A stretch of DNA of 64,000 bases from Pseudomonadota bacterium (GCA_018820855.1 JAHJNL010000089.1:1-64000); one strand, 5' to 3'. Shown: positions 6,884 to 16,197, counted from the stretch's first letter. Program-made: numbers and translations. The notes: generated by a model not told the origin, from the sequence alone.

Positions 6884-8443
6884 ATGCTTGTCAAAATTCT
6901 TTTCTTACTGTGGCTTATATTGATTCCCTGCCAGGTATTTCCCCAATCCGGGCAATACGATCTGGTCTATCTCTGGGACAAAAGTCTGGATAATGTGCTT
7001 GATTACCAGAACCGCCTGGAAGAAATACTGGATCCCGACATTACCGGGAATCTTCGCATTGTCTGCCGAAAACAGGGAGATTACGGCCTGATCTATGACC
7101 ATAATGGTACAGCTCTCAATTCCGCCCAACTTATGGTCCAGCACAGTGAGATACTCAGGAAAGCCGGTCTGCCCGAGTGCCTGGCTGTCGAGGATCAAGG
7201 GTACTATCAACTGTACAATGTCAGCTACGGGCTGGGACCGAATCTCGAGAGCATGAAAAACCAGTATGCAAAAGTATATCATTCTCTTGGCAGTGAAGTT
7301 GGCAAAAACCTTTTTATAGAGCAGACCTCCGATAATAATTATACACTGATCTATCGGCGCCGCAGCGATCGTTCATCCACTTATAAGGTTGCCAGAAAAC
7401 ACACCAAACTCCTTAAGCGCAAAGGAATCTCAACAGCTATCATAGCCGAGAAAAACAATCCTGTTGTATTTGGTGAATCCTCTCATCTGGATAATGCCAC
7501 ATCCTATACAAAGATAAAGATCTCAGCAAAAAAGGAACCTGCACAAAAGATCGTATCATCTGAACCTAAACCTAAGTCTAAGTCTAAACCTGCACCTAAA
7601 CCTGAATACAGAGCCAACACTGATCTGGCAGAAATTGTACCAACACCCTCTTCAGCTTCAGGAAAGAAAGGAGTAGAACAGGCGATAGAGTCATTTATCA
7701 AGGAGTTACGCAGAAAAGGAAAAATCTCCGACGACGAGAAAACCGGCTGGATGGTATATGACCTGACCAAGAGAGAGAGTCTGGTTGACATCAATGGCGA
7801 ACTGCGATTCCAGGCGGCGAGTATGATCAAGCCCTTTGTGGCCCTGGCCTTTTTTCACCAAGCGAAACAGCGTGAATTAATATATGGCCCAAAGAGCCGC
7901 AAGAACATGGAATTGATGATTCAGCGCAGCAATAACAGCTCTACCAACTGGATCATGCGCATGGCCGGAGGTCCATCCCGGTGCAACGAAATTCTCCAGA
8001 CCTATTACAGTGATATTTTCAAAAATACCGTCATAACCGAATACATTCCGCCGGGAGGTAAAACCTACAAGAACGTCGCTCTGCCGTCCGACTACGTCCG
8101 CTTCCTGCAGGCTCTCTGGGACGATGACTTACCGTACAGTGAGGAAATCCGCCGACTGATGTCCCTGCCCGGCCGCGACCGACTCTACGATAACACCCCG
8201 ATCCCGCAAGGCACTCTGGTCTACAACAAAACCGGTTCTACCGCCTATCTCTGCGGGGATATGGGGATTTTAGTTCCCCATGACAAATCTGGCAAACGTT
8301 ACCCTTATGCCCTGGTCGGCATTATCCAGAGCAGTTCCAGGCCACGCAATTACGGCAACTGGATGCTCACCCGTGGTAATGTGATCAGACAGGTATCCAC
8401 CCTCGTTTATCAGGAGATGAAAAAACAGTATCACCTGTTGTAA
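6884..8443 (+). CDS. Exported serine hydrolase, class A beta-lactamase-like, with repeated N-terminal module
   Basis: A signal peptide (residues 1-20) is followed by two similar segments of about 50 residues (near 55-105 and 143-190), each with a YxLIY core and a basic helix, like SPOR-type repeats. A Lys/Pro-rich linker (about 220-245) leads to a beta-lactamase/transpeptidase fold. Its motifs are S313-x-x-K316, S349-N-N351 and K449-T-G451. Resistance enzymes usually lack such an N-terminal part, so a cell-wall role is as likely as drug hydrolysis. It lies head-to-head with the M15 peptidase. Confidence 0.8.
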   Translation: MLVKILFLLWLILIPCQVFPQSGQYDLVYLWDKSLDNVLDYQNRLEEILDPDITGNLRIVCRKQGDYGLIYDHNGTALNSAQLMVQHSEILRKAGLPECLAVEDQGYYQLYNVSYGLGPNLESMKNQYAKVYHSLGSEVGKNLFIEQTSDNNYTLIYRRRSDRSSTYKVARKHTKLLKRKGISTAIIAEKNNPVVFGESSHLDNATSYTKIKISAKKEPAQKIVSSEPKPKSKSKPAPKPEYRANTDLAEIVPTPSSASGKKGVEQAIESFIKELRRKGKISDDEKTGWMVYDLTKRESLVDINGELRFQAASMIKPFVALAFFHQAKQRELIYGPKSRKNMELMIQRSNNSSTNWIMRMAGGPSRCNEILQTYYSDIFKNTVITEYIPPGGKTYKNVALPSDYVRFLQALWDDDLPYSEEIRRLMSLPGRDRLYDNTPIPQGTLVYNKTGSTAYLCGDMGILVPHDKSGKRYPYALVGIIQSSSRPRNYGNWMLTRGNVIRQVSTLVYQEMKKQYHLL

Positions 8444-8541
8444 CCCAAAGACATCCCATTCCAGTCCGCATTATCTGCGGTTTCCCGGAATTACAGCAAC
8501 TGGATCAACATAATTTCCCACACAGGAGAAAGGATTCGTTT

Positions 8542-10005
8542 GTGGCTAAACAGGCAACTGAACTCAGGTGTGCCGTCCGCTTTGGCGTGGTCTTCAAATA
8601 CTTCGGACAACTCTGCCTCGTACTTGCCGCGCTGACGCTGGTTCCGTTGGTGGCATCGCTGGTCTTTGGCGAGACGCCCATCAGCTTGCGGTATAGCGTG
8701 GTGATCGGCGGGCTCGCTGCCTTGGGGAGCGGTTTGGACCGGCTGCGGGCTCCTGCCAGGGTACAAGCCAACGAAGGCATGGTGTTGGTCGCACTGATGT
8801 TTCTCTTCACTCCGCTCGTGATGTCCTACCCGATGATGGGCTCGGGATTAGGATTTACGGATGCCCTCTTCGAAGCCATTTCCGGCTTGACAACGACGGG
8901 TCTGAGCACAAAGGCGACACTCGTTGGCGCACCACAGTCGTTTCTTTTTGCCCGCGCCTGGATGCAATGGTACGGCGGGCTCGGCTTCGTCGTACTTTCC
9001 CTGGCGCTCATTTTACAGCCGGGTCTTGTGGCAAAGGGTCTCGCTGTCACGGAGGCCGAAAACGACGACTTGGTCGGTGGCACGCGGGTACACGCGCGGC
9101 AGGCCCTCATCGTCTATAGCGTTCTGACCGCCCTGGGCATCATCGGTTCCTTGTCGGTGGGAATCGGTTTTTTCGACGCTCTGCTGTATACATTTGCTGC
9201 GGTCTCGACCGGGGGCTTTGCCCCGCAAGACGGCAGCCTCGCGACGTTCGATGGGCCCGCGCAGGTGTGGATTATCCTGCTCTGCCTCGCCGGTGCGATC
9301 CCGCTTGCATTCTATTACCGAATCTTAAAGGAGAAGCGGCGGGTGGCCGTGGACTTTCTGCAACTCCGGGCTGTTGTGATCGCTTCACTGGTCGTTTCGC
9401 TGGCGGTGGGCGCCGCCATGCGGCTGAACGCTGGCATGCCTTGGCCGCAAGTACTCCACCACGCGCCCTTGCTAGCCTTTTCCGCCCAGACAACCGCTGG
9501 ATTTTCCTCCATGCCATGCGGGCAACTCGATGCAGGCTCGCAACTGGTCCTAATCTTCTCGATGCTTGTAGGAGGCAGCGCGGGATCGACAGCTGGGGGA
9601 TTCAAGCTGTTGCGGCTGTTAATCGCGGCGAGCTTGATTCGGTTGATCCTCCTGCGAACCTGCCTGCCGAAACACGCAGTCATCGGCCCCCGGCTGGCAG
9701 GCCGCCGACTGCAGGACGACGAGATTCATGCGGCTCTACTGCTCATCGTGCTGTTCGTTGCCGTCGTCGCGCTGTCCTGGCTGCCGTTTGTGGTAATGGG
9801 CTACGAACCGCTCGATTCGATGTTTGAAGTGGTTTCGGCCACAGGAACGGTGGGGCTTTCCGTGGGACTGACAAACGCGACGTTGCCCCCACTACTCAAG
9901 GGAATTCTGTGCGTTGACATGCTGCTGGGAAGACTTGAAATCATGGCGTGGTTGGTCCTACTGTATCCGGGAACGTGGTTTGGCAGAAGAATGGAGGGAA
10001 CATGA
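8542..10005 (+). CDS. trkH: TrkH-family potassium uptake channel subunit
   Basis: A 487-residue membrane protein starting with GTG eight or nine bases after AGGAGAAAGG. Four selectivity-filter-like loops are visible, including the blocks SGLTTTGLST, AAVSTGGFAP, SAQTTAGFSS and SATGTVGLSV, as expected for the four-repeat TrkH/KtrB fold. It imports K+ together with the cytoplasmic regulatory subunit encoded next; the two genes overlap by ATGA, so translation is coupled. G+C content is markedly higher than in neighbouring genes, which suggests acquisition. Confidence 0.93.
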   Translation: MAKQATELRCAVRFGVVFKYFGQLCLVLAALTLVPLVASLVFGETPISLRYSVVIGGLAALGSGLDRLRAPARVQANEGMVLVALMFLFTPLVMSYPMMGSGLGFTDALFEAISGLTTTGLSTKATLVGAPQSFLFARAWMQWYGGLGFVVLSLALILQPGLVAKGLAVTEAENDDLVGGTRVHARQALIVYSVLTALGIIGSLSVGIGFFDALLYTFAAVSTGGFAPQDGSLATFDGPAQVWIILLCLAGAIPLAFYYRILKEKRRVAVDFLQLRAVVIASLVVSLAVGAAMRLNAGMPWPQVLHHAPLLAFSAQTTAGFSSMPCGQLDAGSQLVLIFSMLVGGSAGSTAGGFKLLRLLIAASLIRLILLRTCLPKHAVIGPRLAGRRLQDDEIHAALLLIVLFVAVVALSWLPFVVMGYEPLDSMFEVVSATGTVGLSVGLTNATLPPLLKGILCVDMLLGRLEIMAWLVLLYPGTWFGRRMEGT

Positions 10006-10718
10006 GAACTGTTTTTATTGGAGCTGGACAAGTGAGCATCGAAACAGCCAAAGCACTCGTCAAAAACGGCCACGAGGTCATCATCATCGAGACCGACAAG
10101 GCCAAGATCGATGAATTATCCGAGGAGATGGATTGCAGCTTCCTGCAAGGCGATGGCAGCCGTCCGAACGTCCTGCGCGAAGTCAATCCCGCGCAGACGG
10201 ACTTCCTGTTTTGCCTCACTAACAGTGACCAGGCGAACCTTATCGCCAGTCTCGTCGGCCGTTCCCTCGGTTTCAAGCGGGTCGTGACGAGCATCGGCGA
10301 TCCACAGTTCGAGGTCATCTGCCATGAGTTGGGCCTGGAGGACACAATCATCCCCTCCCGCACAATCAGCCGTTACCTGGAAGATATGGTGGGCGGCAGA
10401 GGAAACGCCGATCTTTCCACGGTCATCAAAGGAGAGGCCCGGTTCTTCACCTTGATTGCGAAAGAGGAAGATGCGGTCGCTGCCAAGAATCTGAAATTGC
10501 CTGCCGATGCCAAAGCCATTTGCTATTACCGTGACGGCACGTTTTCACACGCCGATGAAGAAACGACATTCCGCCAAGGCGACGAGATTGTGATTCTCAC
10601 GCACAGCAAGAATCTGCCCGCATTGCATGAACGTTGGCAGCTGAAACCGTCGCAGGAAGAGCCTTCGGATTTGGCCTCAAATAAGAAACAAGCAGTCGAT
10701 TCTGAAATCGAGAGTTAG
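10002..10718 (+). CDS. trkA: TrkA/KtrA-type potassium channel regulator
   Basis: A 238-residue protein with an N-terminal Rossmann domain (VFIGAGQVSIETAK, then the acidic VIIIETDKAK) that binds NAD(H) or nucleotides, followed by a TrkA-C/RCK domain. It is the single-copy KtrA size, not the duplicated enteric TrkA. The ATG overlapping the trkH stop is preferred because GGAGGGA lies directly before it; an upstream in-frame start would lie inside trkH. It gates the TrkH partner. Confidence 0.92.
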   Translation: MRTVFIGAGQVSIETAKALVKNGHEVIIIETDKAKIDELSEEMDCSFLQGDGSRPNVLREVNPAQTDFLFCLTNSDQANLIASLVGRSLGFKRVVTSIGDPQFEVICHELGLEDTIIPSRTISRYLEDMVGGRGNADLSTVIKGEARFFTLIAKEEDAVAAKNLKLPADAKAICYYRDGTFSHADEETTFRQGDEIVILTHSKNLPALHERWQLKPSQEEPSDLASNKKQAVDSEIES

Positions 10719-10888
10719 CCCTATTTCTCGAGGGAATCACGCGAAGGACGCGTAGTAGGGCTGTGAGGATTTAGGAAGGAATGGTAACAAGTGAGTTGCA
10801 TTTTTTTTTGTAATTTCTTTGAATGAGAGAATATCCTGACAAAACTTGACCAAAGTGCAAGGGAGGAATCATAAGCGGAGGTATGATT

Positions 10889-11920
10889 ATGGCCATACAT
10901 GAATCGGAACGTATAAAAAGTGTTGAGGAAAAGAGCAAAACTGGTCAGATCTGGCCCGATTGGCATCAACAACTGAAATATTTTCGACCTTCCAACAGGT
11001 TGGAAGCCGCCTGGCAGCTGCTGAACACGATGGTTCCCTATTTTTGTCTATGGTATCTGATGGTCCGGTCGATCCAACTCGGCTATTCATATATATGGAC
11101 TCTGATTCTTGCCCTCCCTGCTGCCGCCTTTCTGGTTCGACTGTTCATCTTATTTCACGACTGTGTGCATGGTTCTTTTTTTAAATCGAAGAGTGCCAAC
11201 ACATTTTTCGGCTACTTTCTCGGTGTACTCGTGTTTACTTCATTTGAAGACTGGCGTTTCACCCACCTACGGCACCATGGAACTTACGCCAATCTCGACT
11301 CGCGTGGATTCGGCGACATCTGGACCATGACGCTCAAGGAGTATGAGAACTCATCAACAATGAAACAATTACGGTATAGAATCTACCGCAACCCTATTGT
11401 GCTGGTTGGCTTGGGAGCAATATTTAATTTTCTATTCTACAATCGTATTCCAGACTTAAGGGTAAAAAGGAAGGAACGTATGGGCGTTACTTTGACTAAC
11501 CTGCTCATTCTTGCCGTTGCTTTGAGCGCCGCTCGGATTATTGGCTGGCGGGCCTACCTCCTGATCCAGTTGCCGGTGTTGTGGCTGGCAGGAGGGGCCG
11601 GTATCTGGCTTTTTTACGTGCAGCACCAGTTTGAAGGAGGGTACTGGGCGCGCAAAAACGAGTGGGATCCTCTGCGTGCAGCCATGGAAGGGAGCTCCTT
11701 TTATAATCTGCCGGCTGTTCTGCGCTGGCTTTCCGGCAACATCGGCTACCATCATATCCATCATTTGAACCCCATGATTCCCAATTACCATCTTAAGAAG
11801 TGTTACGATTCCGTTCCGGAACTGCGAGCTAAGGCGCCGCTTACAATCAGGAAAAGCATTCATTGTCATCGCCTGAAATTGTGGGATGAGAAATTGCAGA
11901 AAATGGTCGTTTTTCCGTGA
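10889..11920 (+). CDS. Membrane fatty acid desaturase
   Basis: The three histidine boxes of the DesA/omega-6 desaturase family are present: HDCVHGS, HLRHH and HHIHH, the last followed by LNPMIPNY. Two hydrophobic hairpins precede and separate them. These di-iron enzymes introduce double bases into acyl chains and need O2 in all characterised members. That is odd beside a strictly anaerobic Wood-Ljungdahl operon and suggests acquisition or microaerobic exposure. The second ATG is preferred because GGAGG is correctly spaced from it, while it almost touches the ATG two codons earlier. Confidence 0.9.
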   Translation: MAIHESERIKSVEEKSKTGQIWPDWHQQLKYFRPSNRLEAAWQLLNTMVPYFCLWYLMVRSIQLGYSYIWTLILALPAAAFLVRLFILFHDCVHGSFFKSKSANTFFGYFLGVLVFTSFEDWRFTHLRHHGTYANLDSRGFGDIWTMTLKEYENSSTMKQLRYRIYRNPIVLVGLGAIFNFLFYNRIPDLRVKRKERMGVTLTNLLILAVALSAARIIGWRAYLLIQLPVLWLAGGAGIWLFYVQHQFEGGYWARKNEWDPLRAAMEGSSFYNLPAVLRWLSGNIGYHHIHHLNPMIPNYHLKKCYDSVPELRAKAPLTIRKSIHCHRLKLWDEKLQKMVVFP

Positions 11921-12444
11921 TATGGCTGTTTCTCACTGATAGGTCGATGTCATGCGGAGCACCAATGCGATGAGGTCAAAACCGAACAGGACTTCGGCAG
12001 CAGACCGCAAAAAGAAGTGATCGCTGAAAAGCGACGTATCGATTAACTTGAGTTGACTATAAAAAAATAGAAATCCAAGAAACCAATTATAGGGGTTGGT
12101 TGGTACAAGAAATAACAATGGTCTCTTCTAAGAGAGAATTCCCAAGATGTTGAAGAGTTAGAAGACACATACTACGAATGGGTGGCTAACGCCAATGACA
12201 CAATCAAGAAACTCTCAACTTCTCCTTATCAAATAGAAAAAATTGAAATTGATGTTAATGAATTAATCGAATGGTGCAGAATAGAGAAATGCACCATAAA
12301 CGGTGAATCGAGATAGAAACATATCTCACTGAAAACAATAGATAATATCCTATAACAAATCGTTTCACACGGAAGCTCTGAAGCTCGCCGGCAACCTCTA
12401 TGTCAGGCCACAGAGTACATGCGAGTAGATAAGGTGACGATGTC
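11921..12444. other. Intergenic region with a small coding relic
   Basis: About 520 bases with no intact gene. The only coding-like stretch is the start-less frame listed separately. No terminator, transfer RNA or repeat was recognised. Confidence 0.6.
12116..12316 (+). pseudogene. Start-less fragment of an unidentified gene
   Basis: An open frame of about 65 codons with protein-like composition (VEELEDTYYEWV, then NELIEWCRIEKCTING) ends at TAG. It has no usable start codon or ribosome site, because an in-frame TAA precedes it. It looks like the remainder of a small helical protein. The family is not recognised. Confidence 0.35.
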
Positions 12445-13791
12445 ATGAAGGTGTATATTTTTAAGTACTTGGATCGCATTCGTTCCAGCTTTTGGTTCAT
12501 CCCCATAGTCATGGCTTGTGGGGCGGTGGCGTTGGCCTTCGGAACCGTCTCCCTTGATGCACCGGTGACGGATTGGTTGCATCGTGCCTGGGGCTGGACG
12601 TTCACCGGTGGAGCGGAGGGGGCAGCTGCCCTGCTGGGGACTGTCGCCGGGTCAATGATCACCATCGCCGGGGTGGTTTTCTCAATGACTTTGGTCGCCC
12701 TGTCGCTTGCCTCATCGCAGCTCGGGCCTCGCATGCTCCGCAACTTCATGCGCGACACCACGACCCAGGTGGTACTCGGCACGTTCGTCGCCACTTTTCT
12801 TTACTGCTTGCTCGTTCTCCGCACTATCCGGCGCGCAGAAGAGGTTGTCTTCATCCCTCACCTATCGGTCTCGCTCGGCGTGGTGCTCGCCGTGGTGAGC
12901 GTGGGGGTGTTGATCTACTTCATCCATCACGTGTCCGTTTCCCTCCAGGCCAACGAGATCGTGGCACGGGTCAGTATGGAGTTGATCGAGGGAATAAACC
13001 GCCTGTTCCCTGAAGGAATCGGACAAGGCGCGCCGCGGATTCCGATCGAGCCACCCAACATCGCCTTTCTCAAGGTCTTCGAGCGGGAGGCTCATCCGGT
13101 TGGCGCGGTCGGGGACGGCTACCTCCAGTTCGTCGACGCGGACGTTCTCTTTGCGTTGGCCATAGAAGAAGAAGTTGTGCTACGGCTGGAGCGACGTCCA
13201 GGACACTACATCGTATCCGACGTGCCGCTGGTCCTGGTCTGGCCCGGACACCGGGTCACCGACCAGCTCACGGCCCGGATCCATTCCGCGTTTACACTGG
13301 GCAACCAGCGAACCCCTCGCCAGGACTTCGAATGCGCGGTCAACCAACTGGTTGAAATTGCGGTGCGGGCCCTCTCCCCCGGCCTGAATGACCCGTTCAC
13401 GGCGATTGCGTGTGTGGATCACCTGGGATCCGCATTGTGTCGTTTGGCCCAGCGCGAGATGCCATCGCCTTATCGCCATGACCGGCAGGATAAGCTTAGG
13501 TTAATTGTGCCTGCCATCACCTTCCCGGCGATCACGGACACAGCGTTTGACCAAATCCGGCAATATGGCCGCTCCAGCGCCGCGGTGACCATCCGCATGC
13601 TGGAAACTATTGCCGTGGTAGCGGAATTTGTACATCACGCAGAGGACCGCGCTGCGCTCCAACGCCAAGCCAAGATGATTGTCAGAGGGTCTCGCGAAGG
13701 GTTGTCGGAAAGCGAGGACCGCCGAGCGGTTGAAGAGCGCTACCAGGCTGCGAGTCAGCTTCTCAGCAAGCCGGAAGGATCTATCAAATGA
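12445..13791 (+). CDS. DUF2254 integral membrane protein
   Basis: A 448-residue protein matching the DUF2254 pattern. It has a hydrophobic N-terminus (SSFWFIPIVMACGAVALAFG), a second pair of membrane segments with the family motif SMITIAGVVFSMTLVALSLASSQ (shown here in two overlapping parts, residues 72-94), and a soluble C-terminal half. That half contains the family block ALSPGLNDPFTA near residue 313. The function of the family is unknown. It is G+C-rich compared with its surroundings and its stop overlaps a possible 57-codon frame by ATGA. Confidence 0.85.
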   Translation: MKVYIFKYLDRIRSSFWFIPIVMACGAVALAFGTVSLDAPVTDWLHRAWGWTFTGGAEGAAALLGTVAGSMITIAGVVFSMTLVALSLASSQLGPRMLRNFMRDTTTQVVLGTFVATFLYCLLVLRTIRRAEEVVFIPHLSVSLGVVLAVVSVGVLIYFIHHVSVSLQANEIVARVSMELIEGINRLFPEGIGQGAPRIPIEPPNIAFLKVFEREAHPVGAVGDGYLQFVDADVLFALAIEEEVVLRLERRPGHYIVSDVPLVLVWPGHRVTDQLTARIHSAFTLGNQRTPRQDFECAVNQLVEIAVRALSPGLNDPFTAIACVDHLGSALCRLAQREMPSPYRHDRQDKLRLIVPAITFPAITDTAFDQIRQYGRSSAAVTIRMLETIAVVAEFVHHAEDRAALQRQAKMIVRGSREGLSESEDRRAVEERYQAASQLLSKPEGSIK

Positions 13792-13961
13792 AACTCACGT
13801 ACTGGCGGCGCGCACTCCACGGACGTCACGGCCTAACCCTTCTTTTAAGCCGTGTGCAAGCAGCCGTGCCCGCTTTATTTTCAGTCGGCAAAAATACAGA
13901 TATTGAAGCAAATGAAGATGCAGATTACAGAGAGAGTACATGCAATGAGAATTCCTTTTAA
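13788..13961 (+). CDS. Possible small coupled ORF after DUF2254
   Basis: ATG overlaps the DUF2254 stop (ATGA) and opens a 57-codon frame. The first half is basic (MKLTYWRRALHGRHG) and the second half acidic. The overlap suggests coupling, but there is no family resemblance. The sequence GCCTAAC at 13831 inside it may be half of an attC-like site. It could easily be chance. Confidence 0.25.
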   Translation: MKLTYWRRALHGRHGLTLLLSRVQAAVPALFSVGKNTDIEANEDADYRESTCNENSF

Positions 13962-14066
13962 GCTCCTCTCTCTTCAGAGAAGTCAATCGACAGAGGAGAA
14001 ACTTGAGGGTCTTACGGGCAGGTCAATGGCGCGTCACTCACCTTAATCTTCAGCCGGGAATAACAC

Positions 14067-14672
14067 ATGTCAGACAAGAAAATAGCTATTGGGATAGTTG
14101 GAAGCTATAGGAAACAAGGTGTAATTGACACTGCTGTTTCTGAAGTGCTCAGCGCTCTTCAGAATTTAGGGGTAGAAATAAAAAAAATTTACCTTCTTGA
14201 TTACAATATAGAGTTTTGTACAAATTGTCGTACTTGTCTTCAACCCCCTGGCGTCACAAGAGGGAAATGTATCCTTAAAGATGATATGGAAGATATGTTA
14301 CAGTCAATTGATTCTGCTGATTATTTAATAATTGGTGCTCCCACGAATGCAGGCTATGTCAATGCGTTAACACAAAGATTTATTGAGAGATGTGTTTGTT
14401 TTGGCTATTGGCCGTGGGGAACTGCAGCACCGGTACTCCGCAATAAAATAATAAAGAAGAGGTCCATTTTGGTTTCTGCAAGTGCCGCTCCTGTATTAAT
14501 CGGCAAATACTTCAATGGTACAATGAAGGCATTGAAAACACTTTCAAAATATTTAGGTGCTCAGCCAATCGGTGATATCTGGGTGGGAAGTGTAACCAAA
14601 AAAGAAATAGAACTGTCAAATAAAATCAAAGAAAAGGCCACGACATTAGCTCAAAAGCTTATTGGAAAGTAA
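14067..14672 (+). CDS. NAD(P)H-dependent FMN reductase / iron-sulfur flavoprotein-like
   Basis: A 201-residue flavodoxin-fold protein. It has an FMN phosphate-binding start (GIVGSYRKQGVIDTAV), a C-x-x-C-x-x-C cluster (CTNCRTC) near residues 50-56, and ADYLIIGAPTNAGYVNA, the usual FMN ring contact region. The close cysteines resemble the cluster region of archaeal and clostridial iron-sulfur flavoproteins, although spacing differs. A role in electron transfer or stress is likely but the partner is unknown. Confidence 0.78.
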   Translation: MSDKKIAIGIVGSYRKQGVIDTAVSEVLSALQNLGVEIKKIYLLDYNIEFCTNCRTCLQPPGVTRGKCILKDDMEDMLQSIDSADYLIIGAPTNAGYVNALTQRFIERCVCFGYWPWGTAAPVLRNKIIKKRSILVSASAAPVLIGKYFNGTMKALKTLSKYLGAQPIGDIWVGSVTKKEIELSNKIKEKATTLAQKLIGK

Positions 14673-14773
14673 TCGGCTGACAAACGCAGTCAGCAAATGG
14701 CGAGAACGTTTGAGCACTGACACGAAAAGGTTATCATTCAGCTACACCCGCAGTGAGAACAGTGAGTTAATCA

Positions 14774-15352
14774 ATGAAAAAATATTTACTGAGTAGCAAG
14801 CTTATTGATTTTGAGCATCCCTTGGTGGCTGAAAAAGCGGCAGAACTTTCTATTGCTTGTCCCTCAGATGCGTCTATTGCCAAATCTTGTTTCGAATTTG
14901 TCCGTGATTCAATAAAACATAGCTGGGATTACCGTCAGAATCCGGTAACCTGTAAGGCTTCCGAAGTATTGATCCACGGCACTGGCTATTGTTATTCGAA
15001 GAGCCATCTGTTAGCGGCCCTATTAAGAGCAAATAAAATTCCTGCAGGAATTTGCTATCAACGTCTGGCCGTTGAAAAGGAAGGACCGCCATTCAGTTTA
15101 CATGGATTGAATGCTGTTTACCTCAGGGAATACGGCTGGTATCGCATTGATGCAAGAGGAAACAAAACTGGTGTTAATTGCGAATTTACTCCACCAATTG
15201 AGAAATTGGCCTTCCCCATCCGTCATATCAATGAAAGTGATTTCCGTGAAATTTGGCCGGAGCCACTTCCAATCGTTGTTAAGATATTAACTGAGTGCAA
15301 GACTGTAGAGCAGGTTTATCAAAACTTGCCTGACATTGAAATTGTAAAATGA
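14774..15352 (+). CDS. Transglutaminase-like cysteine protease-fold protein
   Basis: A 192-residue protein with the transglutaminase-core triad: Cys in GTGYCYSKSHLLAALLR (about residue 73), His in FSLHGLNAVYL and Asp in WYRIDARGN. Bacterial members act as proteases or amidases, and some are not enzymatic. There is no signal peptide, so it is probably cytoplasmic. It stands alone with weak ribosome-site evidence and no clear partner. Confidence 0.82.
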   Translation: MKKYLLSSKLIDFEHPLVAEKAAELSIACPSDASIAKSCFEFVRDSIKHSWDYRQNPVTCKASEVLIHGTGYCYSKSHLLAALLRANKIPAGICYQRLAVEKEGPPFSLHGLNAVYLREYGWYRIDARGNKTGVNCEFTPPIEKLAFPIRHINESDFREIWPEPLPIVVKILTECKTVEQVYQNLPDIEIVK

Positions 15353-15427
15353 TAACGTATTTCAGTTGCCTACCGGCAAAATTTCTAACCGCACCATTTA
15401 TTGAAGAATTCCAAGGACAGCATAGCA

Positions 15428-15841
15428 ATGAATCTATTCGCATACGGTACATTAATGGATACAGAAATCATGACTCAGGTATCCGGCACTACACACCGAT
15501 CTCAGAAAGCTACCCTTCTTCAGTATGTTCGAAAGAGAGTGTCCGGAGAAGTCTATCCCGCGATCATCAAGCAAAACGACGGCTCCGTCGATGGAATCGT
15601 TTATTTCAATGTATCATCGGAGGAGTTAGACCGTCTCGATAAGTTTGAAGGGCCTTTTTACGAGAGGACCGAGGTTGTGGCGGTTAACGACGATGGCGAA
15701 AGCATAAGCACACACGCCTACGTCATAGCTGCAGATTCTGCCCATCAACTATCCAATGACAACTGGAGCTATGAGCACTTCTTGATGAACCACAAGCAGC
15801 TCTTTCAAGGAGACTATCACGGGTACAACGAACTGGAGTAG
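15428..15841 (+). CDS. Gamma-glutamylcyclotransferase-fold (AIG2-like) protein
   Basis: A 137-residue protein beginning MNLFAYGTLMD, the YGxL substrate loop of the AIG2/gamma-glutamylcyclotransferase fold. A catalytic-type glutamate is present in DKFEGPFYERTEV. Such enzymes release 5-oxoproline from gamma-glutamyl amines or peptides. The ATG is preferred over a TTG nine codons upstream because the fold begins immediately with it. Confidence 0.82.
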   Translation: MNLFAYGTLMDTEIMTQVSGTTHRSQKATLLQYVRKRVSGEVYPAIIKQNDGSVDGIVYFNVSSEELDRLDKFEGPFYERTEVVAVNDDGESISTHAYVIAADSAHQLSNDNWSYEHFLMNHKQLFQGDYHGYNELE

Positions 15842-15927
15842 AAAATCTTAACAAGATAATATTTTCTTACGCTCCATGACGTTTCCGGAGACACGCTATA
15901 TTATCATCATCAAAATGGAGAAGAATC

Positions 15928-16197
15928 ATGATCAAGATGCTGCTTTTTCACAGTGGGAACCCTGCTTGAGTCAGCTGTAAACAGGCTACAGTTGTAGCAA
16001 AAAAAATGGAGGAGATTTTTAAAGATAAAATTGAATTGCATATACACAGATCTGACTCGCCAGAGGCCATTCCCTATAAGCTGAGAAGCTCGACCAATGT
16101 ATTCGTCAACGATGAGTTGGTGCCCTTGAGTGTGGCAACCTCTGAAACAGAAATGGAGAAATATCTGACTGCCGTATCATCACTGAGTTCACAATAA
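15928..16197 (+). CDS. Small thioredoxin-like selenoprotein (UGA read as Sec, U-x-x-C motif)
   Basis: ATG preceded by GGAGAAG opens an 89-residue frame interrupted only by TGA at 15967-15969 (codon 14), giving FHSGNPA-U-VSCKQATV. The U-x-x-C spacing is that of the redox motif of thioredoxin/glutaredoxin folds, and it follows a first beta strand exactly as expected. The rest (about 75 residues) has the alpha-beta pattern of a short thioredoxin fold. A hairpin directly after the TGA and a strong terminator after the stop support a complete gene. The alternative, a 63-residue protein from an ATG at 16006, lacks a ribosome site. The exact family is not recognised. Confidence 0.75.
15972..15994 (+). 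promoter_or_regulatory. bSECIS-like hairpin of the small selenoprotein
   Basis: CAGCTGTA pairs with TACAGTTG (one G-U pair) around the loop AACAGGC, starting 3 bases after the TGA. The loop contains GG, as bacterial selenocysteine insertion elements do, at the usual distance from the codon. Confidence 0.6.

Noticed and set aside
9267-9827. Long open frame inside trkH on the same strand in another frame
   Set aside because: It overlaps a complete trkH and arises from the high G+C content.
13831-13880. Possible attC half-site (GCCTAAC followed by a G/C-rich stretch) after DUF2254
   Set aside because: No matching right-hand core or pairing arm could be found, so it is only a seven-base resemblance.
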